Positions 15,672 to 23,590 of a stretch of 30,394 nucleotides of DNA are shown here, piece after piece. Origin of the DNA: Thermoplasmatota archaeon (GTDB lineage: Archaea; Thermoplasmatota; E2; DHVEG-1); NCBI GenBank assembly GCA_022866015.1, contig JALHTX010000161.1:1-30394 (forward strand). The letters run 5' to 3'. Under the pieces are notes generated by a model. The model worked only from the letters and a program-made list of their open reading frames with translations, was not told the origin of the DNA and ran no database searches. Position 1 is the first letter of the stretch. Each line of letters opens with the position of its first letter. The translations under genes and the position numbers were made by a program.

Positions 15672-16793
15672 ATGAAAACTCTTATTTTAAACATCGATCG
15701 CGATGACGATTTCGGGAGGAAAGCAAGCATAATAAGCCCCATTGTTGGCTATAAAAACAATGTATTAGCTGCAAATAGACTAGGGCAAGCAGACCCCGAA
15801 GACTCAGATTTAAATGCAATATTTTACGCATTAATGACCTATAATCAGTTAAAAAAAGAAGGAAAAGAAACAGAAATCGCAACAATATGCGGACATATAA
15901 AAGTAGGTTTCAAATCAGATGAGATAATAGCACAACAACTAGAAAAAGTAATAGAACAAACAAAAGTAGATGATGTTTTATTAATTTCAGATGGCGCAGA
16001 AGATGAATATGTTCTACCTATAATAGAATCTAGAATAAAAATAACATCAGTAAGCCGAGTATCAGTAAAACAAAGCAAAGAACTAGAAGATAAATACTAT
16101 CGAATAATGAAAATACTAGAAGACGAAAAAGTACAAAAACAATTTATTTTACCACTAGCTCTTGTGTTAATAGTCTGGTCTTTTTTTATAATGCTAGGTA
16201 TGTTCGTTGTAGGTTTCGGAGCAATAGTTCTTACCTTAGGATTATTTTTACTAATAAGAGTTTTTAGATGGGAAAAAAAAATATTATTACTATGGGAAGA
16301 ATTAAAATCCAGTTTTTTAACAGGAAAACTATCAATTTATACATATATAATAGGAATAGTAATTCTAATCGCTTTTGGAATATACACCTATACTAATGCA
16401 GATTTTAAAGCTACTTACTGGTTTTTAACAATACCATCAATCCTGTACTATATGGTCTGGGGTATAGTAATAGCAGGTTTACTAATAGTTTTTGGACTAG
16501 CAGTTGATAAACATGTACATGATAAAAATGTCCCATTAAAATATTATATGGCACCATTTTCTTTACTAGCATTTGGTTTTATAACATATGCTTGTTCAGA
16601 TGCAGTATATAAAGCATTTTTACCAAATGAATTTACTTTTGAACCTTTTCAAACTATCTCTTTTGTCTTTTTTACAGTAACAGGTATTCTAGTACTCTTA
16701 ATAGGAGCCGCAGTTCATCGTTACAAAAAAGAAACAACTCATATATATGAAGAATATGAAAAAAACAAACAAAAAATTGCTGAAAAAAACTAA
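15672..16793 (+). CDS. Archaeal DUF373 membrane protein
   Basis: 373 residues from ATG at 15672, chosen because GGAGAT precedes it and the conserved N-terminus begins there (MKTLILNIDRDDDFG). The first ~150 residues are a soluble alpha/beta domain with IDRDDDFG, DSDLNAIFYAL, IATICGHIKVG and VLLISDGAEDEYVLPII; the remainder has about six membrane helices. This matches the archaea-specific DUF373 family (COG2237), whose function is not established. The Asp-rich loop suggests metal or nucleotide binding. It is followed 17 bp later by mptE, so the two may be cotranscribed. Confidence 0.88.
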   Translation: MKTLILNIDRDDDFGRKASIISPIVGYKNNVLAANRLGQADPEDSDLNAIFYALMTYNQLKKEGKETEIATICGHIKVGFKSDEIIAQQLEKVIEQTKVDDVLLISDGAEDEYVLPIIESRIKITSVSRVSVKQSKELEDKYYRIMKILEDEKVQKQFILPLALVLIVWSFFIMLGMFVVGFGAIVLTLGLFLLIRVFRWEKKILLLWEELKSSFLTGKLSIYTYIIGIVILIAFGIYTYTNADFKATYWFLTIPSILYYMVWGIVIAGLLIVFGLAVDKHVHDKNVPLKYYMAPFSLLAFGFITYACSDAVYKAFLPNEFTFEPFQTISFVFFTVTGILVLLIGAAVHRYKKETTHIYEEYEKNKQKIAEKN

Positions 16794-16810
16794 ACAATTA
16801 GGTTTTAAAT

Positions 16811-17503
16811 ATGTTTTATAAAGATTGGAAACCATTTTATGAAAAAATTATTAATGATTTAAAACTTAATTTTGAAAAAGATAAAGATGCAGCATTTTTA
16901 CTAGACATCATTTTATCTGACAAAAAAATAGTATCAATTAAAAGATTAGAAAAACTAATAAAAAATAAAGAAATAATTGTTTTTGGTGCAGGACACACCC
17001 TTGAAAAATCAATTCTAAAACACAAAAAATCTATAGAAAATAAAGTAAAAATCAGTGCAGATGGCGCAACATCAGCACTATTAAAACACAATATTATACC
17101 AGATATTATAGTAACAGACCTTGATGGAAAAATATCAGATATCCTCTTGGCAAATAATAAAGGCGCTATTGTCATTATTCATGCACATGGAGACAACATA
17201 GAAAAAATAAAAAACTATGCTAAAAATTTTGAAGGAGAAATATTGGGTACAACTCAAATAGACCCAACAAATTTTAAAAAACTATATAATTTTGGTGGTT
17301 TTACAGACGGAGACAGAGCAGTATTTCTTGCAAATCATTTTAAAGCAAAAAAAATTTTTTTAACTGGTTTTAACTTTGATGAAAATATTGGAGAGTATTC
17401 TTTTGCAGATAAAAAAGATAAAACAATGAAACTTAAAAAATTAAAATGGTGTAAATACTTTATAGATCTTCTAAGTAAAGAAAATAATCTTAAAACCATA
17501 TAG
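16811..17503 (+). CDS. mptE: 6-hydroxymethyl-7,8-dihydropterin pyrophosphokinase, MptE type (DUF115)
   Basis: 230 residues, the expected length. DUF115 motifs in order are IIVFGAGHTLEKSI (nucleotide-binding, ~54-67), KISADGATSALLKHNIIPDIIVTDLDG (~78-104), IIHAHGDNIEKI (~117-128), LGTTQIDP, NFGGFTDGDRAVFLANHF and IFLTGFNFDENIGEY. MptE moves pyrophosphate from ATP to hydroxymethyl-dihydropterin on the way to methanopterin or folate and replaces bacterial FolK in archaea. That role is known from methanogens; here it is inferred from the motifs. It lies between the DUF373 gene and the site-2 protease gene. Confidence 0.9.
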   Translation: MFYKDWKPFYEKIINDLKLNFEKDKDAAFLLDIILSDKKIVSIKRLEKLIKNKEIIVFGAGHTLEKSILKHKKSIENKVKISADGATSALLKHNIIPDIIVTDLDGKISDILLANNKGAIVIIHAHGDNIEKIKNYAKNFEGEILGTTQIDPTNFKKLYNFGGFTDGDRAVFLANHFKAKKIFLTGFNFDENIGEYSFADKKDKTMKLKKLKWCKYFIDLLSKENNLKTI

Positions 17504-17565
17504 TTTCTTATGTTTACTATACTACAAACTTTAATAAATAATTACTTGTTCCACTGATTTTAACC

Positions 17566-18933
17566 ATGACGTTCATTGAAGGATTAATAATTTTCTTATC
17601 TATTCTTTTTACCTATTGTATAGTAGTTTATATTTTGCACAAAAAAGGGATTTTAAAAAAATATAATATTTCTTTTTATGGCCCAGGTTTACTTTTAAGA
17701 ACTAAAAAATTTAGAGGTTTTATAAAAAAAGTTTCAACTATAAAAAAATTTTGGAGATTATACGGTAATTTTTCAATAGCCTTTTGTTTAGTTGTAATGA
17801 TCTTTATGGTATATGTTTTTATCGATCAATTATGGATTCTTCAAGGGTTAAGCCCTGAAGTAAAAGAAATTCTTCCAGGCCTAGATATGATGCTTGTATT
17901 GCCCGGTATAAATCCACTTTTACCTTTGGAATACATCTGGTATATTATTATTGCTCTAGTAATAGCTATAATTGCTCATGAATTCTCTCATGGCATACTA
18001 ACTTTTGCATCTGATCTAAAAGTCAAATCTCTTGGCCTTCTCTATTTGATTATTCCAATAGGTGCATTTGTTGAACCAGATGACGAAGAACTAAAAAAGA
18101 CCAAGGCTTCTAAAAGAATGCGAGTTTTTGCTGTAGGACCTATGGCAAACTTTATTGTTGCATTTGTCGCTTTGCTTCTATTATCATTTGTTTTTATGTC
18201 TGCAGTTCAGCCTATTGAAGGTGGAGATGTTTTACAAGTTTATGATGGAACACCTGCTAATGATATAGGTTTGACTAGCGGCTCAGTTATAATAAATATA
18301 AATGACACAAATGCACATAATATAAGTAACCTGCGAGTATTACTGGATAAAACTTATCCCGGGCAAACTGTAAATATATCCTTTTTAAAAGAAGGAACAA
18401 TAATTAACAAAAATGTTACCCTTGCAAGTTATTACGACTATATAGAACCTAAGAATGAATCTTATAAAAATACAAGTTTTCTTGGAATTATATTTAATAC
18501 ATATAAACAAGATTTTACAAACTCATTACAAAATCCTTTTACTTACAAGTTTCCTGACGGTTTTCTAAATCTGTATTCTATTCCTTTTATGGGTTATCTT
18601 TCAGGATATAACCCAATTGCTAAACCTTTCACATATACCTATCAAATTAACGGTCCTTTAACCTTTCTTCCTAATGATGCTTTTTGGATATTTGTAAATG
18701 TTCTCTATTGGATTTTTTGGTTAAACCTTGCTGTTGGGCTCTTTAATTCATTACCTATAGGGCCATTCGATGGTGGTTTAATCTTCCGTGATATGATAGG
18801 GATATCAGTTAAAAAAATTAAAAAGGATATTTCAGATGAAAGAAAAGAAAAAATTGTTAAAAAAATATCCTTAACTATGTCTCTAATTGTTTTATTTTTA
18901 GTATTGTTTCCTTTCTTCTTTAAATATATCTAG
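17566..18933 (+). CDS. Site-2-type intramembrane zinc metalloprotease (M50) with PDZ domain
   Basis: 455 residues with about six membrane helices. The zinc motif HEFSH is at residues 138-142 within ALVIAIIAHEFSHGILTF. A PDZ-like domain spans ~215-290 (DGTPANDIGLTSGSVI and PGQTVNISFLKEG). The third ligand region is NSLPIGPFDGGLI near residue 405, carrying the conserved Asp of the 'PxxxxDGG' motif. It should cleave membrane-embedded substrates, for example anchored regulators or signal remnants. A TATA-like TTTAATAAATA lies ~30 bp upstream of the ATG at 17566, giving a short or absent leader. No obvious substrate gene lies beside it. Confidence 0.92.
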   Translation: MTFIEGLIIFLSILFTYCIVVYILHKKGILKKYNISFYGPGLLLRTKKFRGFIKKVSTIKKFWRLYGNFSIAFCLVVMIFMVYVFIDQLWILQGLSPEVKEILPGLDMMLVLPGINPLLPLEYIWYIIIALVIAIIAHEFSHGILTFASDLKVKSLGLLYLIIPIGAFVEPDDEELKKTKASKRMRVFAVGPMANFIVAFVALLLLSFVFMSAVQPIEGGDVLQVYDGTPANDIGLTSGSVIININDTNAHNISNLRVLLDKTYPGQTVNISFLKEGTIINKNVTLASYYDYIEPKNESYKNTSFLGIIFNTYKQDFTNSLQNPFTYKFPDGFLNLYSIPFMGYLSGYNPIAKPFTYTYQINGPLTFLPNDAFWIFVNVLYWIFWLNLAVGLFNSLPIGPFDGGLIFRDMIGISVKKIKKDISDERKEKIVKKISLTMSLIVLFLVLFPFFFKYI

Positions 18934-18940
18934 GAAAAAA

Positions 18941-19075
18941 TTAGTTATTGATACTTACTTTATAAGGCGATGGCAGTTTTATACCTGCTTTATGAAATAC
19001 ATAATGAAACCTACCATAAAAGTAATTGAGGAATAAATTCTCTTCTTTTCTCTTTTTATTTAAATTTTTATACAT
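18941..19075 (-). CDS. Possible 44-residue protein, or C-terminal gene remnant
   Basis: ATG at 19073-19075 opens a frame of 44 codons ending in TAA at 18941-18943, convergent with the protease gene. The product is basic at its N-terminus (MYKNLNKKRKEEN), then aromatic-rich (LFLNYFYGRFHYVFHKAG), then IKLPSPYKVSINN. The amino-acid pattern looks protein-like rather than random A+T-rich sequence. No clear Shine-Dalgarno sequence is present, so it may be the tail of a decayed larger gene. No family is recognised. Confidence 0.4.
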   Translation of the reverse strand: MYKNLNKKRKEENLFLNYFYGRFHYVFHKAGIKLPSPYKVSINN

Positions 19076-19175
19076 GACATATTAGATGATATAGTAAATG
19101 ATAACCAGATATCCAAACGAAAAAAAAGTGATATGATATTATAAATTTGTATAAAACTTTTCTAAAAAAATGAAA

Positions 19176-19424
19176 TTACTTATAAAGAAACTTAAAAACA
19201 AACAAAGTCAAAACCATAGAAAACTCAACCAGACCAAAAATAAAAAGTGGTAAAATCCAGTAAATAAAAGCATAAACTATCCAAAGAAAAAGCCCACTCA
19301 TAAGAATAATAGTCCAACTTAAAGATATATTCTTTGAAGATTTAGATCTCCATGTTTTAATTACCTGTGGTAAAAGAGCAATAGATACAAGAAAACCAGC
19401 GATAAACCCTATTATTTCATACAT
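19176..19424 (-). CDS. SemiSWEET / PQ-loop small transporter
   Basis: 82 residues from ATG at 19422-19424 (a TTG at 19436 would add four). There are three membrane helices: IIGFIAGFLVSIALLPQVIKTW with the PQ motif at the end of helix 1, a loop SKSSKNISL, then ISLSWTIILMSGLFLWIVYAF and helix 3 LPLFIFGLVEFSMVLTLFVF. This is the size and layout of SemiSWEET proteins, which dimerise to carry sugars. Substrate specificity is not visible. The gene is 20 bp downstream of the threonine aldolase gene in the same direction. Confidence 0.9.
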   Translation of the reverse strand: MYEIIGFIAGFLVSIALLPQVIKTWRSKSSKNISLSWTIILMSGLFLWIVYAFIYWILPLFIFGLVEFSMVLTLFVFKFLYK

Positions 19425-19443
19425 ATTACAAACCAACTAAAAT

Positions 19444-20478
19444 CTATTTTTTAATAATATTTCTTAAACTATTTACCAAATCATCAATACTTTCTTTTTT
19501 TGTATTAAAAGAACACATAAGTCTTGCTTCACAAGCATTTTCATCAAAAACATGAAAGAAATATTTTTCTCTTAATTTTTGTAAATATTTTCTTGGAATA
19601 TATGCATATACCATATTTGCTTCTACTTTTTGAACTATTTTTACCTCAGTAATTTTACATAGTTCATTTTTTAGATATTGCGCCATTTTATTTGCATATT
19701 CAGCATTTTTCGCCCATAGGTTATATTCAAAAAAGGCATTGAATTGCGCTGATATAAAACGCATCTTTGATGTTAGTTGCATCCCTTGTTTACGGTAAAA
19801 TTCAAAATCCTTAGCTATTTTTTTATCAAAAAAAACTACAGCTTCACCATACATCATACCATTTTTAGTACCACCAAAAGAAAGAATATCAACACCAACA
19901 TCTCTTGTTATTTCTTTTAAATCTTTTTTTAAAAAAATTGCTGCATTACAAAGACGAGCACCATCAACATGAACTAATAAATTATTTTTATGAGCAAAAC
20001 TACACAGTTTATTTAGTTCATCCAAATTATAGGTTGTTCCAAGTTCAGTTGACTGTGTAATAGAAACGACTTTTGGCTGTGCCATATGAATATCCCCGGT
20101 CCCTATTAAATAGGGTTTTATTAATTCAGGTTTTAACTTACCATCTTTTGTAGGAATTATTACAAGTTTACAACCAGTGAATTTCTCAGGTCCACAGCAT
20201 TCATGAACATTCAGATGAGCTGTATCTGCACAAATTATCGAATTAAAAGAATTCGTAACTGTTTTTAAACCAAGTATATTCGCAGCAATACCATTATAAA
20301 CAAAAAAAACATCAACATCTGACCCAAACAACTCCTTAATTTTTTTAATAGAATTTTTAGTAATTTCGTCTTCACCGTAAGAAATACTATAACCATTATT
20401 TGCATCAACTATTGCTTTCATAATATTTGGATGAACACCTGAATGATTATCACTGCCAAATTCAACGTTTAGAGTCAT
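19444..20478 (-). CDS. ltaE: Low-specificity threonine aldolase-type PLP enzyme
   Basis: 344 residues. It has the fold-I PLP signature of the beta-eliminating lyase/threonine aldolase family: FGSDNHSGVHPNIMKAI at the N-terminus, DTAHLNVHECCGPEKFTG (~85-102), HVDGARLCNAA (Asp172) and SFGGTKNGMMYGEAVVF with the Schiff-base Lys205. It should cleave threonine or allo-threonine to glycine and acetaldehyde, or make the reverse bond. ATG at 20478 is chosen over 20496 because AGAGGA lies 7 bases before it. Acetaldehyde from this enzyme could be a substrate for an AOR, but that link is speculative. Confidence 0.92.
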   Translation of the reverse strand: MTLNVEFGSDNHSGVHPNIMKAIVDANNGYSISYGEDEITKNSIKKIKELFGSDVDVFFVYNGIAANILGLKTVTNSFNSIICADTAHLNVHECCGPEKFTGCKLVIIPTKDGKLKPELIKPYLIGTGDIHMAQPKVVSITQSTELGTTYNLDELNKLCSFAHKNNLLVHVDGARLCNAAIFLKKDLKEITRDVGVDILSFGGTKNGMMYGEAVVFFDKKIAKDFEFYRKQGMQLTSKMRFISAQFNAFFEYNLWAKNAEYANKMAQYLKNELCKITEVKIVQKVEANMVYAYIPRKYLQKLREKYFFHVFDENACEARLMCSFNTKKESIDDLVNSLRNIIKK

Positions 20479-20587
20479 AAATTTTCCTCTTGTCATCTTA
20501 AGGTTAACTTTTTACACATTATAAAATTATTTCAAATTTATACTTATAAAAATGTATTTTAATAAATTTTTAATTCAATATCTGAAT

Positions 20588-21067
20588 ATGGATGAAAATT
20601 TAACAATAGAACCAATAAAACATACTAATTTTAATGAATTTTTATTTTTAGTGGATAAATTAGCAGAATACGAAAAACTTACACCACCTGATGACAAAGC
20701 AAAGATACGACTTAAAAAAGATGGTCTTTCAAAAAATCCAAAATATGAAGCATATCTTGGTAAAAAAGATGATAGATACATAGGTTATGTTATTTTTTTC
20801 ATGAATTACTCAAGTTTTCTTGCAAAACCTGTACTATATATTGAAGATATATTTGTATTAAATGAACACAGAAAAAAAGGTCTTGGACAAAAACTTTTCA
20901 ATTTTATTGTTTCATTAGCAAAAGAGAGAGACTGTGGTAGAATTGAATGGCATGTACTTGATTGGAATCAACTTGGAATTAAGTTTTATGAGAAAAATAA
21001 TGCAAAACATTTGTCAAACTGGTTATACTACAGATTAACAAATGATCAATTTGATAATTTTGTATAA
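20588..21067 (+). CDS. GNAT-family N-acetyltransferase (diamine-acetyltransferase-like)
   Basis: 159 residues from ATG at 20588. An earlier ATG at 20552 lies only a few bases after the probable TATA element and is less likely. Acetyl-CoA-binding motif A is EDIFVLNEHRKKGLGQKLF (about residues 81-99), and the C-terminal part ECGRIEWHVLDWNQLGIKFYE-like stretch (~120-140) resembles the SSAT/polyamine acetyltransferase branch. The substrate, whether polyamine, amino acid or other amine, is not determined. It is divergent from the threonine aldolase gene and shares its ~110 bp promoter region. Confidence 0.88.
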   Translation: MDENLTIEPIKHTNFNEFLFLVDKLAEYEKLTPPDDKAKIRLKKDGLSKNPKYEAYLGKKDDRYIGYVIFFMNYSSFLAKPVLYIEDIFVLNEHRKKGLGQKLFNFIVSLAKERDCGRIEWHVLDWNQLGIKFYEKNNAKHLSNWLYYRLTNDQFDNFV

Positions 21068-21076
21068 GCATTAATT

Positions 21077-21745
21077 TTATTTTACTAATATTTCCATTTT
21101 CCAACTATTTTTTTTACCCATTATTTCTTTATTTATTATTTTTAATTTTTTTTCGAATAGAGGGCAATTAACAACAAATGTTTCAAACTCTCCGCCTTCA
21201 CCAGCAGGATTTATATAAAATTTCTCTTGTAATTTTTTAACATCTTCAATAAATTTCTTATCTATTTTTCTTCCAAGCCATTTTTTATCTAAAGGATACG
21301 CAAAAACACCAATTATTATTATTTCAAATTTGTTTTCTACTAACTCTTGTAATAGCTGAATTTGATTTTTTTGCCATAATGGATTAAAACAATTAATATC
21401 CAGTTTATCACATATCTTTTTAATTCTAGATACTTGGTATATTGATTGTACAGCACCTGTTACAATTGTTTCAATATTGTATTCATCTTTTGCTTTTTTA
21501 ATAGCGTTTTCAAGATCAACAAGTTCTAATTCTTTCTCCCCTTTTGTATCCCATTTTATTATTGGAATATTCATTACCTCTGCTTGTTTTTCCACTTTTA
21601 ATATAGAAGGTGTATGAAACATATAACTTTCAGGATTTTCAGATATAATAGAAATTAAGCAAGAAATAGTATATCCTTCTTTTTTTGCTAAATATGCTGC
21701 ATAAGTTGAATCTTTTCCACCTGAGAATAATACTGCACAATTCAT
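21077..21745 (-). CDS. dph6: Diphthine-ammonia ligase (Dph6, ATP-pyrophosphatase family)
   Basis: 222 residues from ATG at 21743-21745 (a TTG at 21754 would add three). The PP-loop CAVLFSGGKDSTYAAYLA is at the N-terminus (residues ~3-20), and the family-specific NPAGEGGEFETFVVNCPLF is near 180-198. The middle has VTGAVQSIYQVSRIKKIC and FNPLWQKNQIQLL, both typical. Dph6 amidates diphthine to diphthamide on translation factor EF2, a modification confined to archaea and eukaryotes. It lies convergent to the GNAT gene with a 9 bp gap. Confidence 0.93.
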   Translation of the reverse strand: MNCAVLFSGGKDSTYAAYLAKKEGYTISCLISIISENPESYMFHTPSILKVEKQAEVMNIPIIKWDTKGEKELELVDLENAIKKAKDEYNIETIVTGAVQSIYQVSRIKKICDKLDINCFNPLWQKNQIQLLQELVENKFEIIIIGVFAYPLDKKWLGRKIDKKFIEDVKKLQEKFYINPAGEGGEFETFVVNCPLFEKKLKIINKEIMGKKNSWKMEILVK

Positions 21746-21792
21746 TATAGACAAGTAAAAGAAAGAAGGTTTAAAAAAAGTTGGGTGTTAGT

Positions 21793-22191
21793 TTAAAGAT
21801 ACTTTAAATTAGCTATATTGGAAATAATTTCAAGAATTCTACCCAAGAACTCAAAATGATTTAGACTAATTATTTTTGTTTTAGGCATACTTAATTCTAG
21901 TTCAGCCCAGTCGCTTTCTAAATCATTTGTATCTCTTGCTTTAACTCTAACTATATATATTCCTTCTTCAGTCCAAGAGTGTATTGCTTTTACTTCTTCA
22001 TCAGATTTGAATAGACCAAGACAAACTTCTCCTGAATCATCACCCCAGTCTATATAAAAATAGACGTCATCGCCGTCTTGGTCATTAGTAACAAAGGTGT
22101 ATTCGATTTCTCTTTTTATTCTTCTAAAGACAATATTAAAATTATTTATAAAAATAAAAAATCTAAAAATCCATTGATTTATTTTCTCCAA
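21793..22191 (-). pseudogene. C-terminal remnant of a PKD-domain surface protein
   Basis: An open frame of 132 codons. From about residue 29 it encodes the end of one PKD/Ig-like repeat: EYTFVTNDQDGDDVYFYIDW, then GDDSGEV, then VKAIHSWTEEGIYIVRVKARDTNDLESDWAELELSMPKTK. The tail after the MPK motif (FEFLGRILEIISNIANLKYL) resembles C-terminal ends seen on large archaeal surface proteins. The first ~28 residues are unrelated and A+T-rich, and the only start is a TTG. This is therefore a truncated surface-protein end rather than an intact gene. The decay point lies near the overlap with the gene at 22179-22709. Confidence 0.65.
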
Positions 22192-22709
22192 AATAAAACA
22201 AAATCTCTAAATTTCTTATCTTCAATAGGAAAATCCCAAATAGATTTTTTTACAAAAAAACAATATTCTGAATCTACTACATTTCTATCTTTTTCAGATA
22301 AATAGAACACACCATTAATATTATTTAAATCAGATTTGTAACTGTTAATATCAAAATAAAAAGGGACACGTTTTCTGATAATAACTGTTTTATTTCCTCT
22401 TTGTTTCTTAGTCTCAACAATCTTGTATGAATAACCTTTTTTATTAGTCTTAATTTTAAAATTTCTTTTAATTATCCTTAGATCTCTTTTAAATAATAAC
22501 CAGTTTTTAATTTTTATAAAAGAAGATTTTATCTTTATATACATCCATTTGATAAAAGAAATAAGCAAAGTATAAATTTTTTTTAAAAAACATTTAAAAA
22601 AATATTTTAAATTATTTTTTTTCTTAGGTTCTTTTTTAATTATCTCATCAGTAATTTTTTCGATGTTGGTACCAAATTTTTGTAAGTCTTGAAATTCATT
22701 AGCATTCAA
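22179..22709 (-). CDS. Lys-rich hypothetical protein
   Basis: 176 residues, not recognised. The N-terminus NANEFQDLQKFGTNIEKITDEIIKK may be helical. A basic, partly hydrophobic stretch follows (YFFKCFLKKIYTLLISFIKWMYIKIKSSF), possibly one membrane or membrane-surface helix. The C-terminal half, from about residue 90 (GYSYKIVETKKQRGNKTVIIRKRVPFYFD), is beta-rich. The only start is TTG at 22707-22709, supported by GAGGT about 9 bases upstream. It overlaps the PKD remnant by 13 bp. It sits in a low-complexity A+T-rich island, so an orphan or decaying gene is possible. Confidence 0.5.
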   Translation of the reverse strand: MNANEFQDLQKFGTNIEKITDEIIKKEPKKKNNLKYFFKCFLKKIYTLLISFIKWMYIKIKSSFIKIKNWLLFKRDLRIIKRNFKIKTNKKGYSYKIVETKKQRGNKTVIIRKRVPFYFDINSYKSDLNNINGVFYLSEKDRNVVDSEYCFFVKKSIWDFPIEDKKFRDFVLFWRK

Positions 22710-23012
22710 ATAAAAACAACCTCAGTTATTCTTTTTTTTAATCTTCTTTTTTGTATTCTTTTAGAATACCATCATCTTGTTATTCGAATAATGGTATTTG
22801 TTTTGGTTCAGTAAATACAAATTTAGTTACTTTTCCCACCACTCGTTTCCTCAAAGTCCATAATAAAAAGCTGTTTAAAAATAGTGCGAAATATTTACAA
22901 ACAAAATCTTTTTTATATAATCTATAAAAAAATCCTTTTTTAAAAATATCATTTAGATCTCTACTTTTGGAAAAGAGGTAATGGAATATTTTAAAAATAA
23001 GTATTAAATTTT
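22710..23012 (-). other. Gene-poor stretch with a start-less open frame and a hairpin
   Basis: No intact gene is seen. On the minus strand a frame stays open from about 23085 to a TAA at 22780-22782. It reads SRDLNDIFKKGFFYRL, then YKKDFVCKYFALFLNSFLLWT, then a basic tail ending TEPKQIPLFE, but has no upstream ATG. Its upstream part lies under the zinc-ribbon gene in another frame. It could be a remnant of a lost gene or chance. Next to its stop an 8-bp inverted repeat (22765-22772 with 22791-22798) encloses the palindrome TTATTCGAATAA, possibly a transcript-end hairpin. Confidence 0.3.
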
Positions 23013-23159
23013 TTAGTTTTCTTCTTGTTCTTGTAATGCTTTCAAATTTAGATATTCTTCTTCTGTAAATTTCATTTCACAATCTGGACAGACTATTATT
23101 GTTTCTTTTGAGCTCCTTACCCACCGGTGGCCACAAAACGGACAGTTCTGTCTTTTCAT
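23013..23159 (-). CDS. Small zinc-ribbon protein
   Basis: 48 residues from ATG at 23157-23159. Two CxxC pairs form a classical zinc ribbon: CPFCGHRW at residues 6-13 and CPDCEMKF at about 24-31, followed by a charged helix (EEEYLNLKALQEQEEN). A GGGGAAG lies ~6 bases before the ATG. The product is too short for a known enzyme; such mini zinc ribbons bind nucleic acid or act as adaptors. The gene is isolated in the A+T-rich island, and its higher local G+C around the Cys codons supports coding. Confidence 0.8.
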   Translation of the reverse strand: MKRQNCPFCGHRWVRSSKETIIVCPDCEMKFTEEEYLNLKALQEQEEN

Positions 23160-23255
23160 TATAACTTCCCCGTAAAATCAATATTATTGTTTATGTTTAA
23201 AAATATATCTGTAATATTTTTAGTTTTTTTGGTATCTTAAAAAGTAAAAACAATT

Positions 23256-23390
23256 CTAGGTATATTGTTTCCATTTAAACTCAGTTTTTTTATAATGCGG
23301 TTGAATCTTTTTACCATCTTTTGTGATATGACGTTCAACAGGTTCCCATTTAATTCCATATTTGCCTATTTTACTATTCTTGTGTTTCAT
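23256..23390 (-). CDS. Small basic protein of unknown function
   Basis: 44 residues from ATG at 23388-23390 to TAG at 23256-23258. It is strongly basic (KHKNSKIGKYGIKWEPVERH, then ITKDGKKIQPHYKKTEFKWKQYT). AAAGGAGA lies ~9 bases before the ATG, a strong ribosome-binding site, and a TTTAAATAA element ~65-75 bp upstream could be its TATA box. Composition suggests nucleic-acid or ribosome binding. No family is recognised. Confidence 0.65.
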   Translation of the reverse strand: MKHKNSKIGKYGIKWEPVERHITKDGKKIQPHYKKTEFKWKQYT

Positions 23391-23590
23391 AACCTTTTCT
23401 CCTTTTATCTTTAGCATACTATGCCAAAGTAACTTTAAGCTTTAGAATTAATCTTATTTAAAAGTGATGTGTAAAAATGTTAAAAATGTAAATATTACAA
23501 AGACTGTATTTTTTAGATAAAAGTACGATAATATAACTATATGCAAATAATGCACATGAGATAGTTGTTTTAATGGTATTTCAGTCTAAC

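Noticed and set aside
21793..23590. CRISPR array, tRNA or rRNA in the A+T-rich island
   Set aside because: No direct repeats with regular spacing and no cloverleaf-like G+C-rich block were seen.
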